From assembly GCA_016219285.1 (NCBI GenBank), contig JACRNJ010000021.1, positions 1-42,040 of the forward strand: DNA of 42,040 nt. The letters run 5' to 3'. Shown here piece by piece: positions 9,183 through 16,475 of this stretch (within the stretch, counting starts at the first letter, position 1; each line of letters opens with the position of its first letter). Position numbers and translations under genes: made by a program. Origin of the DNA: Deltaproteobacteria bacterium. Lineage in GTDB: Bacteria > Desulfobacterota > GWC2-55-46 > UBA9637. The notes beneath the pieces were generated by a model that was not told the origin of the DNA, made no database searches, and saw only the letters and a list, made by a program, of their open reading frames with translations.

Positions 9183-11219
9183 TCAAAACTTATATCCGAT
9201 TGTAAAGAGGATATTTCTCCCTTCCTGCGGATAAGGGATGCGGATTGTTCCGCCTCTATAGTCTCTTTCATCAAACAGGTTGTGGATTTTCAAACTTGCA
9301 TCAAGTCCTTTATAAAAATCTTCAGTATTTATTGTAAGATTAAATGTGGCTGCATCAGAAATCTTATAATCAGGCTCGTATCTGTATGTTGTGCTTGATG
9401 TCCCGATGGGCGATTTTATGTCATCGTGCCATGACACATAAAAACTCCCTGAAAAATAGGGTTTGTATTTCCACAAGAGCCCGGCATTTATAATATTTTG
9501 GGGGATATTTATAAGCTCATCGTCTTTTATGAGAGATGATGTGGTTTTGGATTTTACAGGCGCTGTGTATGAGTGGTTTGCAAATATGGTTATGCGCTCT
9601 ATTTCAACCCTTGCCTCTGTTTCAATCCCCTCTGTTGTCATCTTTTCAAAGTTCTGGTATGCGGATGCGCCGGCAGGCCTGCTTATAAGGTCTTTTAACT
9701 CATTGTAGAAAAATGTCATGCGCAGCCACCCGATATTATCAAACCAGTTTTCAAAAGATAGCTGGTATGTATCCATGGTTTCAGGTTTGAGTTCTGTTGT
9801 TGCGCCGTAGCCGAGCCCCTGATTCTCTTTTCTGTAAAAATATGACGGCGCCTGAAATGCCCTTGCATACACAGCCTTTGTAAAAAACTTTGCAAATGGG
9901 TTGTAGACTGCTGCAATCCGTGGATTAATGGAATCCCCAAATGCCTCATAGTGATCCCATCTTAAACCGCCGTTTAAGATTAGATTCGGGAGGAGATCAT
10001 ACTTTTCCTGCACATACATGGCACCCATCCATTCAGTCACTTCAGGCAGTCCCTGTTTTTCCCTAAGTATTGTATTGTCATCGAATGATGTCGCTATCTT
10101 ACTGTCTAAAAGCCTGAACGCCTCTGTCTGAAATCCGGCAATTAGTATCCCGTTTTTATGAACAGCTGTCCCGCTGTATTCTATGCCTGTCCTCATGCTT
10201 GTCAGTTTAAGGATAAACGCCTTGCCATTTGGCGGGGCATTTCTTGATACCTCCGGATACTGCGGGGTGTCTACCATGGAATAATCAAGATAGTGGCGGA
10301 GATTGAATCTGATGTTATTCCAGTCAGGCATATACTGAAAATCAAGATGTGTATTATAGAAATCCTGCCTTGGGTCAACCAGTGTGTCATTTGAGGCAAT
10401 GATTTGTCCGAGATTGCCTCTTGGCGTGTCATAAGATGAATGTCTTGTAGAGATGGATAAAAGGGTCTTTTCCCCTTTGTATTTAATGCCTATGTCGTAG
10501 TTCAAGGGTCTTTTATCTATATCCTGTTTGCCTGATATTGGGTTTTGTGAAAAATCCCTGTCGCTGGAAAGTGTTATATTTTCGCCTTCAGAGTCATAGA
10601 ATGATGAGAAAAATAAAAACTGCCTCTTGCCGGAAAGCTGCTTATTATAAACAAGGTCAAATGTCTTCTGTCCAAAATTGCCTGCGCCAATGGATACCCT
10701 CGATGACTCATCATTATCTATTGTTACAATGTTTATAATGCCGAGAATGGATGCATTGCCATAAAGACTTGCGCCAGGACCCCTCATCACCTCAATCTTC
10801 TTTATGCTGGCGAGGCTTATTGAATTTTCAAGCATGATGCTTTCAAAAAGCGGGTCATTGAGTCTGTGCCCATCCCTCAAAAGAAGGAATTTCTGCGTTG
10901 TTGTTGCATAGACCCCTCTCCCTGCCACCGCATGTTCATTTATGTCCTGAATGTCAAAAAAACCGGGAATGGTATAAAGGATGTCCAGAAGATTTCTCGC
11001 GCCTAAAGCCCTTATCTCTTTCTGTGTAATTACATTTACTATGGCAGGAGCCTCTGCCGCGGACTCTTTTATGCGGGATACTGCCTCTACATATAATTCA
11101 TTTTCCTCAAAAAACAGGAGGAGTTCTTCTCTGTTTGCCTGCGCTGAAGAGATTGATTGGAGAGAGATTAAAAACAAGAGAGAGATAAAAAATATTCTTC
11201 GGATACCCATGAGTTTCAT
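9183..11219 (-). CDS. TonB-dependent outer-membrane receptor
   Basis: A 678-residue outer-membrane receptor. The signal peptide (IRRIFFISLLFLISLQSISS, then cleavage near SSA-QA) is followed by a plug domain (about 45-165) with APAIVNVITQKEIRALGARN, the LLLRDGHRLND region and IEVMRGPGASLYGNASILGI, which are plug signatures. The remainder is a beta barrel with alternating aromatic strands; the last strand ends in GYKF, with the C-terminal Phe typical for BAM-assembled proteins. It imports a ligand using TonB energy; which ligand (siderophore, heme, cobalamin or other) cannot be read from the sequence. It is the first gene of a - strand unit with a binding protein and a hybrid kinase. Only a weak ribosome site (GGATAAG) precedes the ATG. 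Confidence 0.92.
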   Translation of the reverse strand: MKLMGIRRIFFISLLFLISLQSISSAQANREELLLFFEENELYVEAVSRIKESAAEAPAIVNVITQKEIRALGARNLLDILYTIPGFFDIQDINEHAVAGRGVYATTTQKFLLLRDGHRLNDPLFESIMLENSISLASIKKIEVMRGPGASLYGNASILGIINIVTIDNDESSRVSIGAGNFGQKTFDLVYNKQLSGKRQFLFFSSFYDSEGENITLSSDRDFSQNPISGKQDIDKRPLNYDIGIKYKGEKTLLSISTRHSSYDTPRGNLGQIIASNDTLVDPRQDFYNTHLDFQYMPDWNNIRFNLRHYLDYSMVDTPQYPEVSRNAPPNGKAFILKLTSMRTGIEYSGTAVHKNGILIAGFQTEAFRLLDSKIATSFDDNTILREKQGLPEVTEWMGAMYVQEKYDLLPNLILNGGLRWDHYEAFGDSINPRIAAVYNPFAKFFTKAVYARAFQAPSYFYRKENQGLGYGATTELKPETMDTYQLSFENWFDNIGWLRMTFFYNELKDLISRPAGASAYQNFEKMTTEGIETEARVEIERITIFANHSYTAPVKSKTTSSLIKDDELINIPQNIINAGLLWKYKPYFSGSFYVSWHDDIKSPIGTSSTTYRYEPDYKISDAATFNLTINTEDFYKGLDASLKIHNLFDERDYRGGTIRIPYPQEGRNILFTIGYKF

Positions 11220-11335
11220 CTTATCCGCTTAACCGCCAAAATGCAATGAGAAAATAGAAACTGTAAAATAGCGAAGTCCTTAGTTGAAAAGACGCGTAAA
11301 TTGTATGAGGAAGAAAAGGATATGCTTGATTGAAT

Positions 11336-11362
11336 TAAAGTTTTTTTTATATTTTCCGATAT
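11336..11362 (+). promoter_or_regulatory. Sigma-28 (FliA) promoter, upstream of small gene
   Basis: TAAAGTTT (11336-11343), then 11 bases, then TCCGATAT (11355-11362). This matches the FliA consensus TAAAGTTT-N11-GCCGATAA at all but two positions and has the same layout as the promoters at 17258 and 25476. Predicted transcription starts near 11369-11372, right at the small gene. Confidence 0.75.
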
Positions 11363-11368
11363 ATAATT

Positions 11369-11635
11369 ATGATGGATGAGATTGCGAAAATAATGGGGAA
11401 TCTTGTTCATGCGGCCCAGACAGGCAAGGTAGAGAAGGTTAAAGAGGTTACACCGCGTCCTGAAGAAGGAAAGAATATGCCCTCTCCTTTTCATGAGGTT
11501 GCCCTGAGAACCGGTCAGGACAAGGAAAAGAGAGACGTGAAGACAAGGAAGATAATCCCCTCAAAAAATGTAAGCCGCATCAGGAAAAAATTAGAAAAAG
11601 ATGAGAAAAAGAGATTGATTGATGTGATTGTGTAG
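11369..11635 (+). CDS. Small lysine-rich protein of unknown function, sigma-28 dependent
   Basis: An 88-residue product I do not recognise. It is highly charged, with a basic C-terminal half (VSRIRKKLEKDEKKRLIDVI, amphipathic helix-like) and a proline/glutamate-rich middle. There is no signal peptide or membrane segment. A near-consensus sigma-28 promoter ends 6 bp before the ATG at 11369, so that start would be almost leaderless; ATG 11372 or 11393 are alternatives, none with a clear ribosome site. It is followed by a long hairpin and then the sigma-54 promoter of the flagellar operon, so it is transcribed alone. The promoter class suggests a late motility or chemotaxis role. A cytosolic regulator or chaperone-like helper is possible but unsupported. 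Confidence 0.6.
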   Translation: MMDEIAKIMGNLVHAAQTGKVEKVKEVTPRPEEGKNMPSPFHEVALRTGQDKEKRDVKTRKIIPSKNVSRIRKKLEKDEKKRLIDVIV

Positions 11636-11680
11636 GCATACCCCCAAAAAAGAGGTATTAGTTTTTTTGGTGGGCATGCC
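11635..11680. terminator. Long imperfect hairpin after the small gene
   Basis: GGCATACCCCCAAAAAA pairs with TTTTTTTGGTGGGCATGCC with one mismatch and one bulge around a 9-10 base loop. It overlaps the stop region of the small gene and precedes the flagellar sigma-54 promoter, so it probably insulates the two units. T-runs are inside the stem, so efficiency is unclear. Confidence 0.4.
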
Positions 11681-11869
11681 GTTGTGACGATGCGGTTGCT
11701 ATCATGGTAAAATTTGCCTGCAGAGAAAGATTTTTCCATCCACACCTCTAAAACTTCTTTTCCAACGTTCCTCCATTTTTACCGTATTTTTAACATTCAT
11801 ATTGCTAACCATTTGATTTCTAATAGCTTTTTGTTATAGCCGGAGGTATTTTGAGGCTATTCAACAGAG

Positions 11870-11887
11870 TTGGCACAGCAATTGCTT
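11870..11887 (+). promoter_or_regulatory. Sigma-54 (-24/-12) promoter of the flgF operon
   Basis: TTGGCACAGCAATTGCTT carries TGGCAC (11871-11876) and TTGC (11882-11885) with exactly 10 bases between the invariant GG and GC. It lies 25 bp upstream of the flgF start. This is a near-perfect match to the RpoN consensus. The activator (FlrC/FleQ-like) is not in the window. Confidence 0.88.
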
Positions 11888-11911
11888 CCTTAATTGGGCA
11901 GGAGGTGGGCA

Positions 11912-12646
11912 ATGGATAGAGGCATATATGTTGCAGCAAGCGGCGCCATAAGTCACAGCAAAACCCTTGATATAATTTCTAATAATCTTGCAGCCGGCAA
12001 TATAATTGGTTTTAAGAAAGAGTCGCCTGTTTTTAATATGCAGGAAATCCTTGCAAATCACACAGCATCTGCCGCTGACAGCAAGCCTCTTGAAAGGGTA
12101 TTTGTCAATATAAAGGGGGTATTTGAAGATTTTTCACAGGGCATATTAAAAAGCACAGGCAGCCCGCTTGATGCCGCCATATCAGGGGATGGTTTTTTTG
12201 TTGTCCAAACCCCTGAAGGCGAGAGATACACAAGAATGGGCAGCTTTACTATGGATAAAGATGGGAAGTTAAAAACAAAGAGCGGTTTTGATGTTGAAGG
12301 GGAGAATGGCGTCATAACATTGACACAGGGGAGAGTAAGCATTGCGCAGGATGGAAGTATAAGCGTCGACGGCGCTCCTATTGATAAATTGAAGGTTGTT
12401 GTATTTCCGAAACCGTATCCTTTGCAAAAGGTAGGAGAAGGTTTGTTTAAGGCTGCCGGACCCGGGATGAATCCAAAGCCCGCAGAGGGTGTTTCAGTTT
12501 TTCAGGGGAATCTTGAAATGTCTAATGTAAATACTGTTCAGGAGATGGTTTCAATGCTGAATGCCCTGAGGGCATATGAATCTCAGATGAAGGCAGTAAA
12601 GGGTTTTGATGATATAACGGACAGCGCAATAAAATTGGCAAGTTAA
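11912..12646 (+). CDS. flgF: Flagellar basal-body proximal rod protein FlgF
   Basis: A 244-residue rod protein. I use the ATG at 11912 because AGGAGG sits at 11900-11905; an earlier in-frame TTG lies upstream of that site. The N-terminus (MDRGIYVAASGAISHSKTLD, then IISNNLAAGNIIGFKK) is the flagellar rod/hook signature, and the C-terminus (GNLEMSNVNTVQEMVSMLNA, then LRAYESQMKAV) is the conserved coiled-coil end. The middle has GFFVVQTPEGERYTR as in FlgF/FlgG. FlgF rather than FlgG is inferred from its position before flgG and its YVAASGA N-terminus. Exported by the flagellar type III system without a signal peptide. First gene after the sigma-54 promoter. Confidence 0.92.
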   Translation: MDRGIYVAASGAISHSKTLDIISNNLAAGNIIGFKKESPVFNMQEILANHTASAADSKPLERVFVNIKGVFEDFSQGILKSTGSPLDAAISGDGFFVVQTPEGERYTRMGSFTMDKDGKLKTKSGFDVEGENGVITLTQGRVSIAQDGSISVDGAPIDKLKVVVFPKPYPLQKVGEGLFKAAGPGMNPKPAEGVSVFQGNLEMSNVNTVQEMVSMLNALRAYESQMKAVKGFDDITDSAIKLAS

Positions 12647-12664
12647 TCCAAAAAATGCGCAAGT

Positions 12665-12719
12665 TGTAGTTGCCTGATTTATCAGGCCAAATGTTGGCTC
12701 AATGAATTGAACAACTACT
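12665..12719. repeat. Palindromic intergenic repeat, diverged copy B1
   Basis: TGTAGTTGCCTGATTTATCAGG is followed by a degenerate second arm ending ACAACTACT. It shares ends and architecture with the 57-bp family. It sits in the flgF to small-gene gap (12647-12805) directly upstream of copy B2. Confidence 0.65.
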
Positions 12720-12731
12720 AATGACTGTTTT

Positions 12732-12789
12732 TGTAGTCTGCCGATTTATCGGCGCATTTATAAAGCATCCAATAAATTTGGCAACTGCA
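12732..12789. repeat. Palindromic intergenic repeat, copy B2
   Basis: TGTAGTCTGCCGATTTATCGGC followed by a mutated second palindrome (CATCCAATAAATTTGGCAACTGCA). The right edge abuts the ribosome site of the next gene, so the repeat is now part of that gene's upstream region. Confidence 0.75.
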
Positions 12790-12805
12790 AAAGGAGGTAA
12801 TAACA

Positions 12806-13015
12806 ATGTCGGCTAAATTCAATTATGATTTAATAGAGCTTGCTTCAAGAAATGAAAAGGCATTTATACAACTGGTGAAAAAAGAAAGCACGGTAATGCC
12901 TGCGTCTGTGAGGCTATTTCTGGCAGATAAGATTAGAAATGCAATCACAGGCTTGGAGAAAAATCATAACGCCAGAGTAAAGATACTGAATGCATTGGAA
13001 ACAATCGGGATATGA
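12806..13015 (+). CDS. Small protein of unknown function between flgF and flgG
   Basis: A 69-residue protein preceded by a perfect AAGGAGG site. I do not recognise it. It is predicted largely helical, mildly basic and soluble, with no signal peptide or membrane segment (core: VMPASVRLFLADKIRNAITG). Codon use and ribosome site look genuine. It separates flgF and flgG, which are normally adjacent, and is itself flanked by intergenic repeats on both sides. A flagellar helper (chaperone or rod-assembly factor) is possible from position only. Confidence 0.65.
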   Translation: MSAKFNYDLIELASRNEKAFIQLVKKESTVMPASVRLFLADKIRNAITGLEKNHNARVKILNALETIGI

Positions 13016-13018
13016 TTC

Positions 13019-13073
13019 TGTAGTAGGGCGGGCTGTTCCCGCCATTTATCGGTGGGCACAGCCCACCCTACAA
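13019..13073. repeat. GC-rich palindromic repeat (second family)
   Basis: GTAGGGCGGGCTGT-T-CCCGCC and GGTGGGC-ACAGCCCACCCTAC form 21-base arms around ATTTATC, pairing almost completely with one mismatch or G-U change per arm. It is a different sequence from the 57-bp family but has the same outer TGTAG...CTACAA style. It lies between the small gene and flgG. Confidence 0.75.
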
Positions 13074-13080
13074 CTATGAG

Positions 13081-13156
13081 TTTATGAATTACGATTTACG
13101 AATTACGATTTAAAATCTTTAAAATCTGAAATCGTAAATCTGCAATCGTAAATCTT
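13081..13156. repeat. AT-rich imperfect inverted/direct repeat tract
   Basis: Repeated ACGATTTA / TAAATCGT words (AATTACGATTTACGAATTACG ... AATCGTAAATCTGCAATCGT) fill the gap before flgG and can fold into an imperfect hairpin. It ends just before the flgG ribosome site GGGAGGG. No coding signal is seen. Confidence 0.6.
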
Positions 13157-13170
13157 TCTTGGGAGGGTTT

Positions 13171-13959
13171 ATGTTAAGGTCTTTATGGATAGCATCAACA
13201 GGCATGGAGGCGCAGCAGCTGCATATTGACATGATTTCCAATAATCTTGCCAATGTGAATACAGTTGGTTTTAAAAAGAACCGCGCTGATTTTGAGGACC
13301 TTTTGTATCAGGATATGAAGATTCCTGGCGCCGCATCTTCTCCAACAACACAGGTGCCTACAGGCATCCAGATAGGAGAGGGTGTGAGGACTGTCGCAAC
13401 CCAGAAAATCTTTTCTATGGGCAACCTTCAGAATACAGGAAACTCTTTGGACCTTGCTATTGAGGGGGGCGGCTTTTTCCAGATTACAATGCCTGACGGA
13501 CAGATTTCATATGCCCGCGACGGCACATTTAAGCTAAACAGAGACGGAAATATTGTAACATCTGATGGTTATCTCCTTGAACCTGCTGTTGCAATACCTG
13601 CAGATGCCACAGCCGTATATGTAAGTTCGGACGGCATTGTTTCAGTAAACAGGGCAGGGCAGACTGTGCCTGAAGCGGCGGGGAATCTGGAATTGGCAAA
13701 ATTTGTGAATCCTGCAGGGCTTAAGGCAATAGGCAAGAATCTTTACCAACAAACCGCATCATCAGGGGACCCTCAAACCGGTGTGCCGGGTGAAAGCGGC
13801 ATAGGGACAATTGCCCAGGGGTATCTGGAGATGAGCAATGTGAGTGTTGTTGAAGAGATGGTAAATATGATTGTTGCGCAAAGGGCATACGAGATAAATT
13901 CCAAATCAATACAGACAGCGGATGACATGCTCCAGATAGCAAACAACCTGAGGAGATAA
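13171..13959 (+). CDS. flgG: Flagellar basal-body distal rod protein FlgG
   Basis: 262 residues, the usual FlgG length. The ATG at 13171 is chosen because GGGAGGG precedes it (13161-13167); the in-frame TTG at 13159 is upstream of that site. The N-terminus [20 protein letters not shown] followed by [16 protein letters not shown] is diagnostic of FlgG, and the middle ([27 protein letters not shown]) matches the FlgG-specific region. The C-terminus [20 protein letters not shown] then [13 protein letters not shown] is intact. It forms the distal rod crossing the periplasm and is exported by the flagellar type III apparatus. It is followed 4 bp later by flgA, as in many flgFGAHIJ operons. Confidence 0.97.
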   Translation: MLRSLWIASTGMEAQQLHIDMISNNLANVNTVGFKKNRADFEDLLYQDMKIPGAASSPTTQVPTGIQIGEGVRTVATQKIFSMGNLQNTGNSLDLAIEGGGFFQITMPDGQISYARDGTFKLNRDGNIVTSDGYLLEPAVAIPADATAVYVSSDGIVSVNRAGQTVPEAAGNLELAKFVNPAGLKAIGKNLYQQTASSGDPQTGVPGESGIGTIAQGYLEMSNVSVVEEMVNMIVAQRAYEINSKSIQTADDMLQIANNLRR

Positions 13960-13963
13960 TTAA

Positions 13964-14446
13964 ATGAATTTCAAATTTCAAATTTCAAATTTCAAATTTA
14001 TCATTGTCATTTATCTTGCGAGTTGTTTTTTTTACCCGCTAAATTCTTTTGCTGACGAGAAGCCTGATAAGATTTCTGTTGTTGTGGCAATAGTATCTTT
14101 AGGCATTGGTCATATTATTACAGAAAATGATGTAAAGCTCGTGATGAGGGATGCAAGGGATGATAAAGTTCTGACTGATTTAAACGATGCGGTCGGGAAA
14201 AAGGTCTTCAGACCTATTGGCATTAACAATGCAATAAAAAAGGATTATCTGCAGGATGCTGCTGCAATAAAAAAAGGCGATGCGGTTATCCTTGTTGCGG
14301 AAAAGGGGAATGTAAGGGTTTCTGGCAAGGGGAAGATTAGAGAGGACGGGGCGCTGGGAACTGCTGTAAGGGTTGAGAACATATTATCAGGCAAGGTAGT
14401 AAGAGGCAGGGTTATAGAACCCGGGGTAGTCGCAATAGATTTCTAA
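13964..14446 (+). CDS. flgA: Flagellar P-ring assembly chaperone FlgA
   Basis: A 160-residue periplasmic protein with the C-terminal SAF/FlgA region (KPDKISVVVAIVSLGIGHII, DLNDAVGKKVFRPI, GTAVRVENILSGKVVRGRVI). It is shorter than enteric FlgA (about 220), keeping mainly the C-terminal chaperone part that helps FlgI assemble. GGAG at 13952-13955 inside the flgG end serves as ribosome site. The first codons are made of a 7-bp tandem repeat (AAATTTC, 13967-13999), encoding NFKFQISNFKF ahead of the signal-peptide core IIVIYLASCFFYPLNSFA. Because 7 is not a multiple of 3, a change in copy number would shift the frame. Confidence 0.9.
   Translation: MNFKFQISNFKFIIVIYLASCFFYPLNSFADEKPDKISVVVAIVSLGIGHIITENDVKLVMRDARDDKVLTDLNDAVGKKVFRPIGINNAIKKDYLQDAAAIKKGDAVILVAEKGNVRVSGKGKIREDGALGTAVRVENILSGKVVRGRVIEPGVVAIDF
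13967..13999 (+). repeat. Heptanucleotide tandem repeat inside flgA start
   Basis: About 4.7 units of AAATTTC directly after the flgA ATG, encoding the first residues of the signal peptide. The unit length is out of frame, so slippage would switch the frame. Confidence 0.85.
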
Positions 14447-14495
14447 TAACAAGCCGGTTAATAGAGCGGTGGGGACCCCGGCATAGCGAACGGAA

Positions 14496-14552
14496 TGTAG
14501 TTTGCCGATTTATCGGCGCATTTAAAACCGCCCAATAAATTGGGCAACTACA
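14496..14552. repeat. 57-bp palindromic intergenic repeat, copy C
   Basis: TGTAGTTTGCCGATTTATCGGC, then AT-rich spacer, then CGCCCAATAAATTGGGCAACTACA. Its ends form a terminal inverted repeat. It is the reverse orientation of copies A and E. It lies in the flgA-flgH gap (14447-14586), which holds nothing else recognisable. Confidence 0.88.
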
Positions 14553-14586
14553 CATAACGCATAAATCTTCTTATGAGGCGCGCTTT

Positions 14587-15279
14587 ATGAATATCAAGAG
14601 ATTTTCCATTATAAGTTTGCTCCTCGTTTTTTATGGATGCAGCACAACACCTGAAAAGGTTGATTTAAAATCCATTCCTATGTCCAAAGAGGCGGCTGTG
14701 CAGAATACACGCGGTTCTATCTGGCCCGGAGAAAATTCCAGAAACAGGTTTTTTGCAGATTTCAGGGCAAGGGATATAGGCGATGTTATTACAGTAACTA
14801 TTATTGAAAAGGCTGAGGCAAAGAAAGAGGCAAAGACATCTACCAGCAGAACCAGCAGTGAAAATGCCTCTGTTACTAACCTTTTGGGCATGCCCCTTAA
14901 TTTTAAGATGAGCAATTTTATGGATACGGGGCAACCGTTCAGTCCCACTGTAAAAGGAGGGCATGAAAACAGTTTTGACGGCAGCGGCACAACAGAGAGA
15001 AAAGGGGCGATAACAGCAACAATTACAACAAGGGTGGTAGAGGTTTTGTCGAACGGCAATCTGTATATAGAGGGTAAAAAGGAGACTTCGGTTAATAATG
15101 AGAAGCAGCACATTATTCTTTCAGGGATTGTGAGGCCTGAGGATATATCATCTTCCAACAGAGTCTCATCAGATGTGGTATCTGACCTGAGGCTGGAACT
15201 TTCAGGTTACGGTGTGATTGATGATAAACAGAGTCCTGGATGGTTGACAAGAATATTGGATAAGATATGGCCATTTTAA
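14587..15279 (+). CDS. flgH: Flagellar L-ring lipoprotein FlgH
   Basis: A 230-residue outer-membrane lipoprotein forming the L-ring. The signal peptide ends in a lipobox (LLLVFYGC, acylated Cys18). Family blocks are present: GSIWPGENSRNRFFADFRAR, DIGDVITVTIIEKAEAKKEA, FDGSGTTERKGAITATITTR, VVEVLSNGNLYIEGKKE, IILSGIVRPEDISSSNRVSS and the C-terminal LELSGYGVIDDKQSPGWLTR. Length is normal. It stands between flgA and flgI in the usual order. The upstream gap contains the palindromic repeat copy C, and no strong ribosome site is visible (GAGGCGCGCTTT only). Confidence 0.96.
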   Translation: MNIKRFSIISLLLVFYGCSTTPEKVDLKSIPMSKEAAVQNTRGSIWPGENSRNRFFADFRARDIGDVITVTIIEKAEAKKEAKTSTSRTSSENASVTNLLGMPLNFKMSNFMDTGQPFSPTVKGGHENSFDGSGTTERKGAITATITTRVVEVLSNGNLYIEGKKETSVNNEKQHIILSGIVRPEDISSSNRVSSDVVSDLRLELSGYGVIDDKQSPGWLTRILDKIWPF

Positions 15280-15383
15280 ATAAAACAGGGGTCAGAGAAG
15301 GGATGGAAACGGATAAGGGGAGAATAAGGGAATGGGTGAAAAATAGTTCTCCGATTCGCCGTTTCTCCGATTCACCATTTCGT

Positions 15384-16475
15384 ATGTTCATTTCATTGCT
15401 CACTGTTCACTGCTTACTGATGGCTGCTGTAGTTCCTGCCCATGCGGCAAGAATCAAGGAGATTGCAAGTTTTGAAGGGATAAGGTCTAACCCATTGACC
15501 GGATACGGGCTTGTAGTTGGACTTGACGGAACAGGCGATAAAACAGGGACGGAATTTACAATCCAAAGCCTTGTTAATATGCTTAACAGATTCGGCATAA
15601 AGGTAAATCCGGCTAATGTAAAGGTAAAAAATGTTGCTGCTGTTATGGTAACAGCAGAACTCTCCCCGTCTCATAGGGCAGGCGACAGGATTGATGTTAC
15701 AATATCTTCTATAGGGGATGCAAAGAGCCTTCAGGGGGGGACGCTTTTGTTTACGCCTTTAAGGGGCGCTGACGGGAGCATATATGTAATCGCTCAGGGG
15801 GCGGTTTCCATCGGAGGCTTCATCGGCGGCGGTGAAGGGGGGTCTGTTCAAAAGAATCATCTTCTTGCAGGAAGGGCGCCTGGCGGCGGTTTTGTGGAAA
15901 AGGAGATACCTCTTCAGTTTGAAAATAGTATAGCCCTTGTTTTAAGACAGTCTGATTTTACCACATCAAATAAAATCACCGAAAAGATTAACACCGCTTT
16001 TGGCGCAGGTGTAGCAGAGTCATTAGATGGGACAAAGATAGGAATTAAAATACCCGACCAGTATAAGAACAGCGGATTTGTAGAATTTCTTTCAAGGATA
16101 GAAGGGCTTGATGTGTCTGTGGATGCTGTTTCAAGGGTAGTTGTAAATGAAAGGACAGGCACCATTGTCATGGGAGAGAATGTAAGGATATCCACAGTCG
16201 CCGTATCTCATGGGAGTCTGACTGTAGAGATTAAAATAAGGCCTCAAGTCTCCCAGCCGCCGCCTTTCAGTCCCGGACAGACTGTAGTTACAACTGAAGA
16301 GGAGGCTGTTGTAAAAGAGGAGAAGTCAAGGCTTTTAGTGGTTGAGCAGGGGGCAACCCTTGGCGACCTTGTTAAGGCGCTGAATGCCATCGGTGTTACG
16401 CCAAGGGATTTAATATCAATACTTCAGGCTGTTAAGGCAGCAGGGGCGCTTCAGGCGGAACTGGAAATTATATGA
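15384..16475 (+). CDS. flgI: Flagellar P-ring protein FlgI
   Basis: Periplasmic P-ring protein of 363 residues from the ATG at 15384, the normal family length, giving a clean signal peptide MFISLLTVHCLLMAAVVPAH with cleavage after AHA. The frame is open back to an ATG at 15267 that overlaps the flgH stop (402 residues), which would be coupled to flgH, but its first 39 residues are unlike FlgI and come from repeat-like DNA (CTCCGATTCGCC / CTCCGATTCACC, 15350-15376). Neither start has a good ribosome site. Core FlgI motifs are intact: RIKEIASFEGIRSNPLTGYG, LVVGLDGTGDK, KNVAAVMVTAELSP, VVVNERTGTIVMGENVRIST, and the C-terminal LVKALNAIGVTPRDLISILQ. The stop overlaps the flgJ start (ATGA). Confidence 0.94.
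   Translation: MFISLLTVHCLLMAAVVPAHAARIKEIASFEGIRSNPLTGYGLVVGLDGTGDKTGTEFTIQSLVNMLNRFGIKVNPANVKVKNVAAVMVTAELSPSHRAGDRIDVTISSIGDAKSLQGGTLLFTPLRGADGSIYVIAQGAVSIGGFIGGGEGGSVQKNHLLAGRAPGGGFVEKEIPLQFENSIALVLRQSDFTTSNKITEKINTAFGAGVAESLDGTKIGIKIPDQYKNSGFVEFLSRIEGLDVSVDAVSRVVVNERTGTIVMGENVRISTVAVSHGSLTVEIKIRPQVSQPPPFSPGQTVVTTEEEAVVKEEKSRLLVVEQGATLGDLVKALNAIGVTPRDLISILQAVKAAGALQAELEII

Noticed and set aside
13081-13156. CRISPR-like repeated words before flgG
   Set aside because: The repeats are short, imperfect, have no regular spacers, and no cas genes are present; it is a low-complexity inverted repeat.
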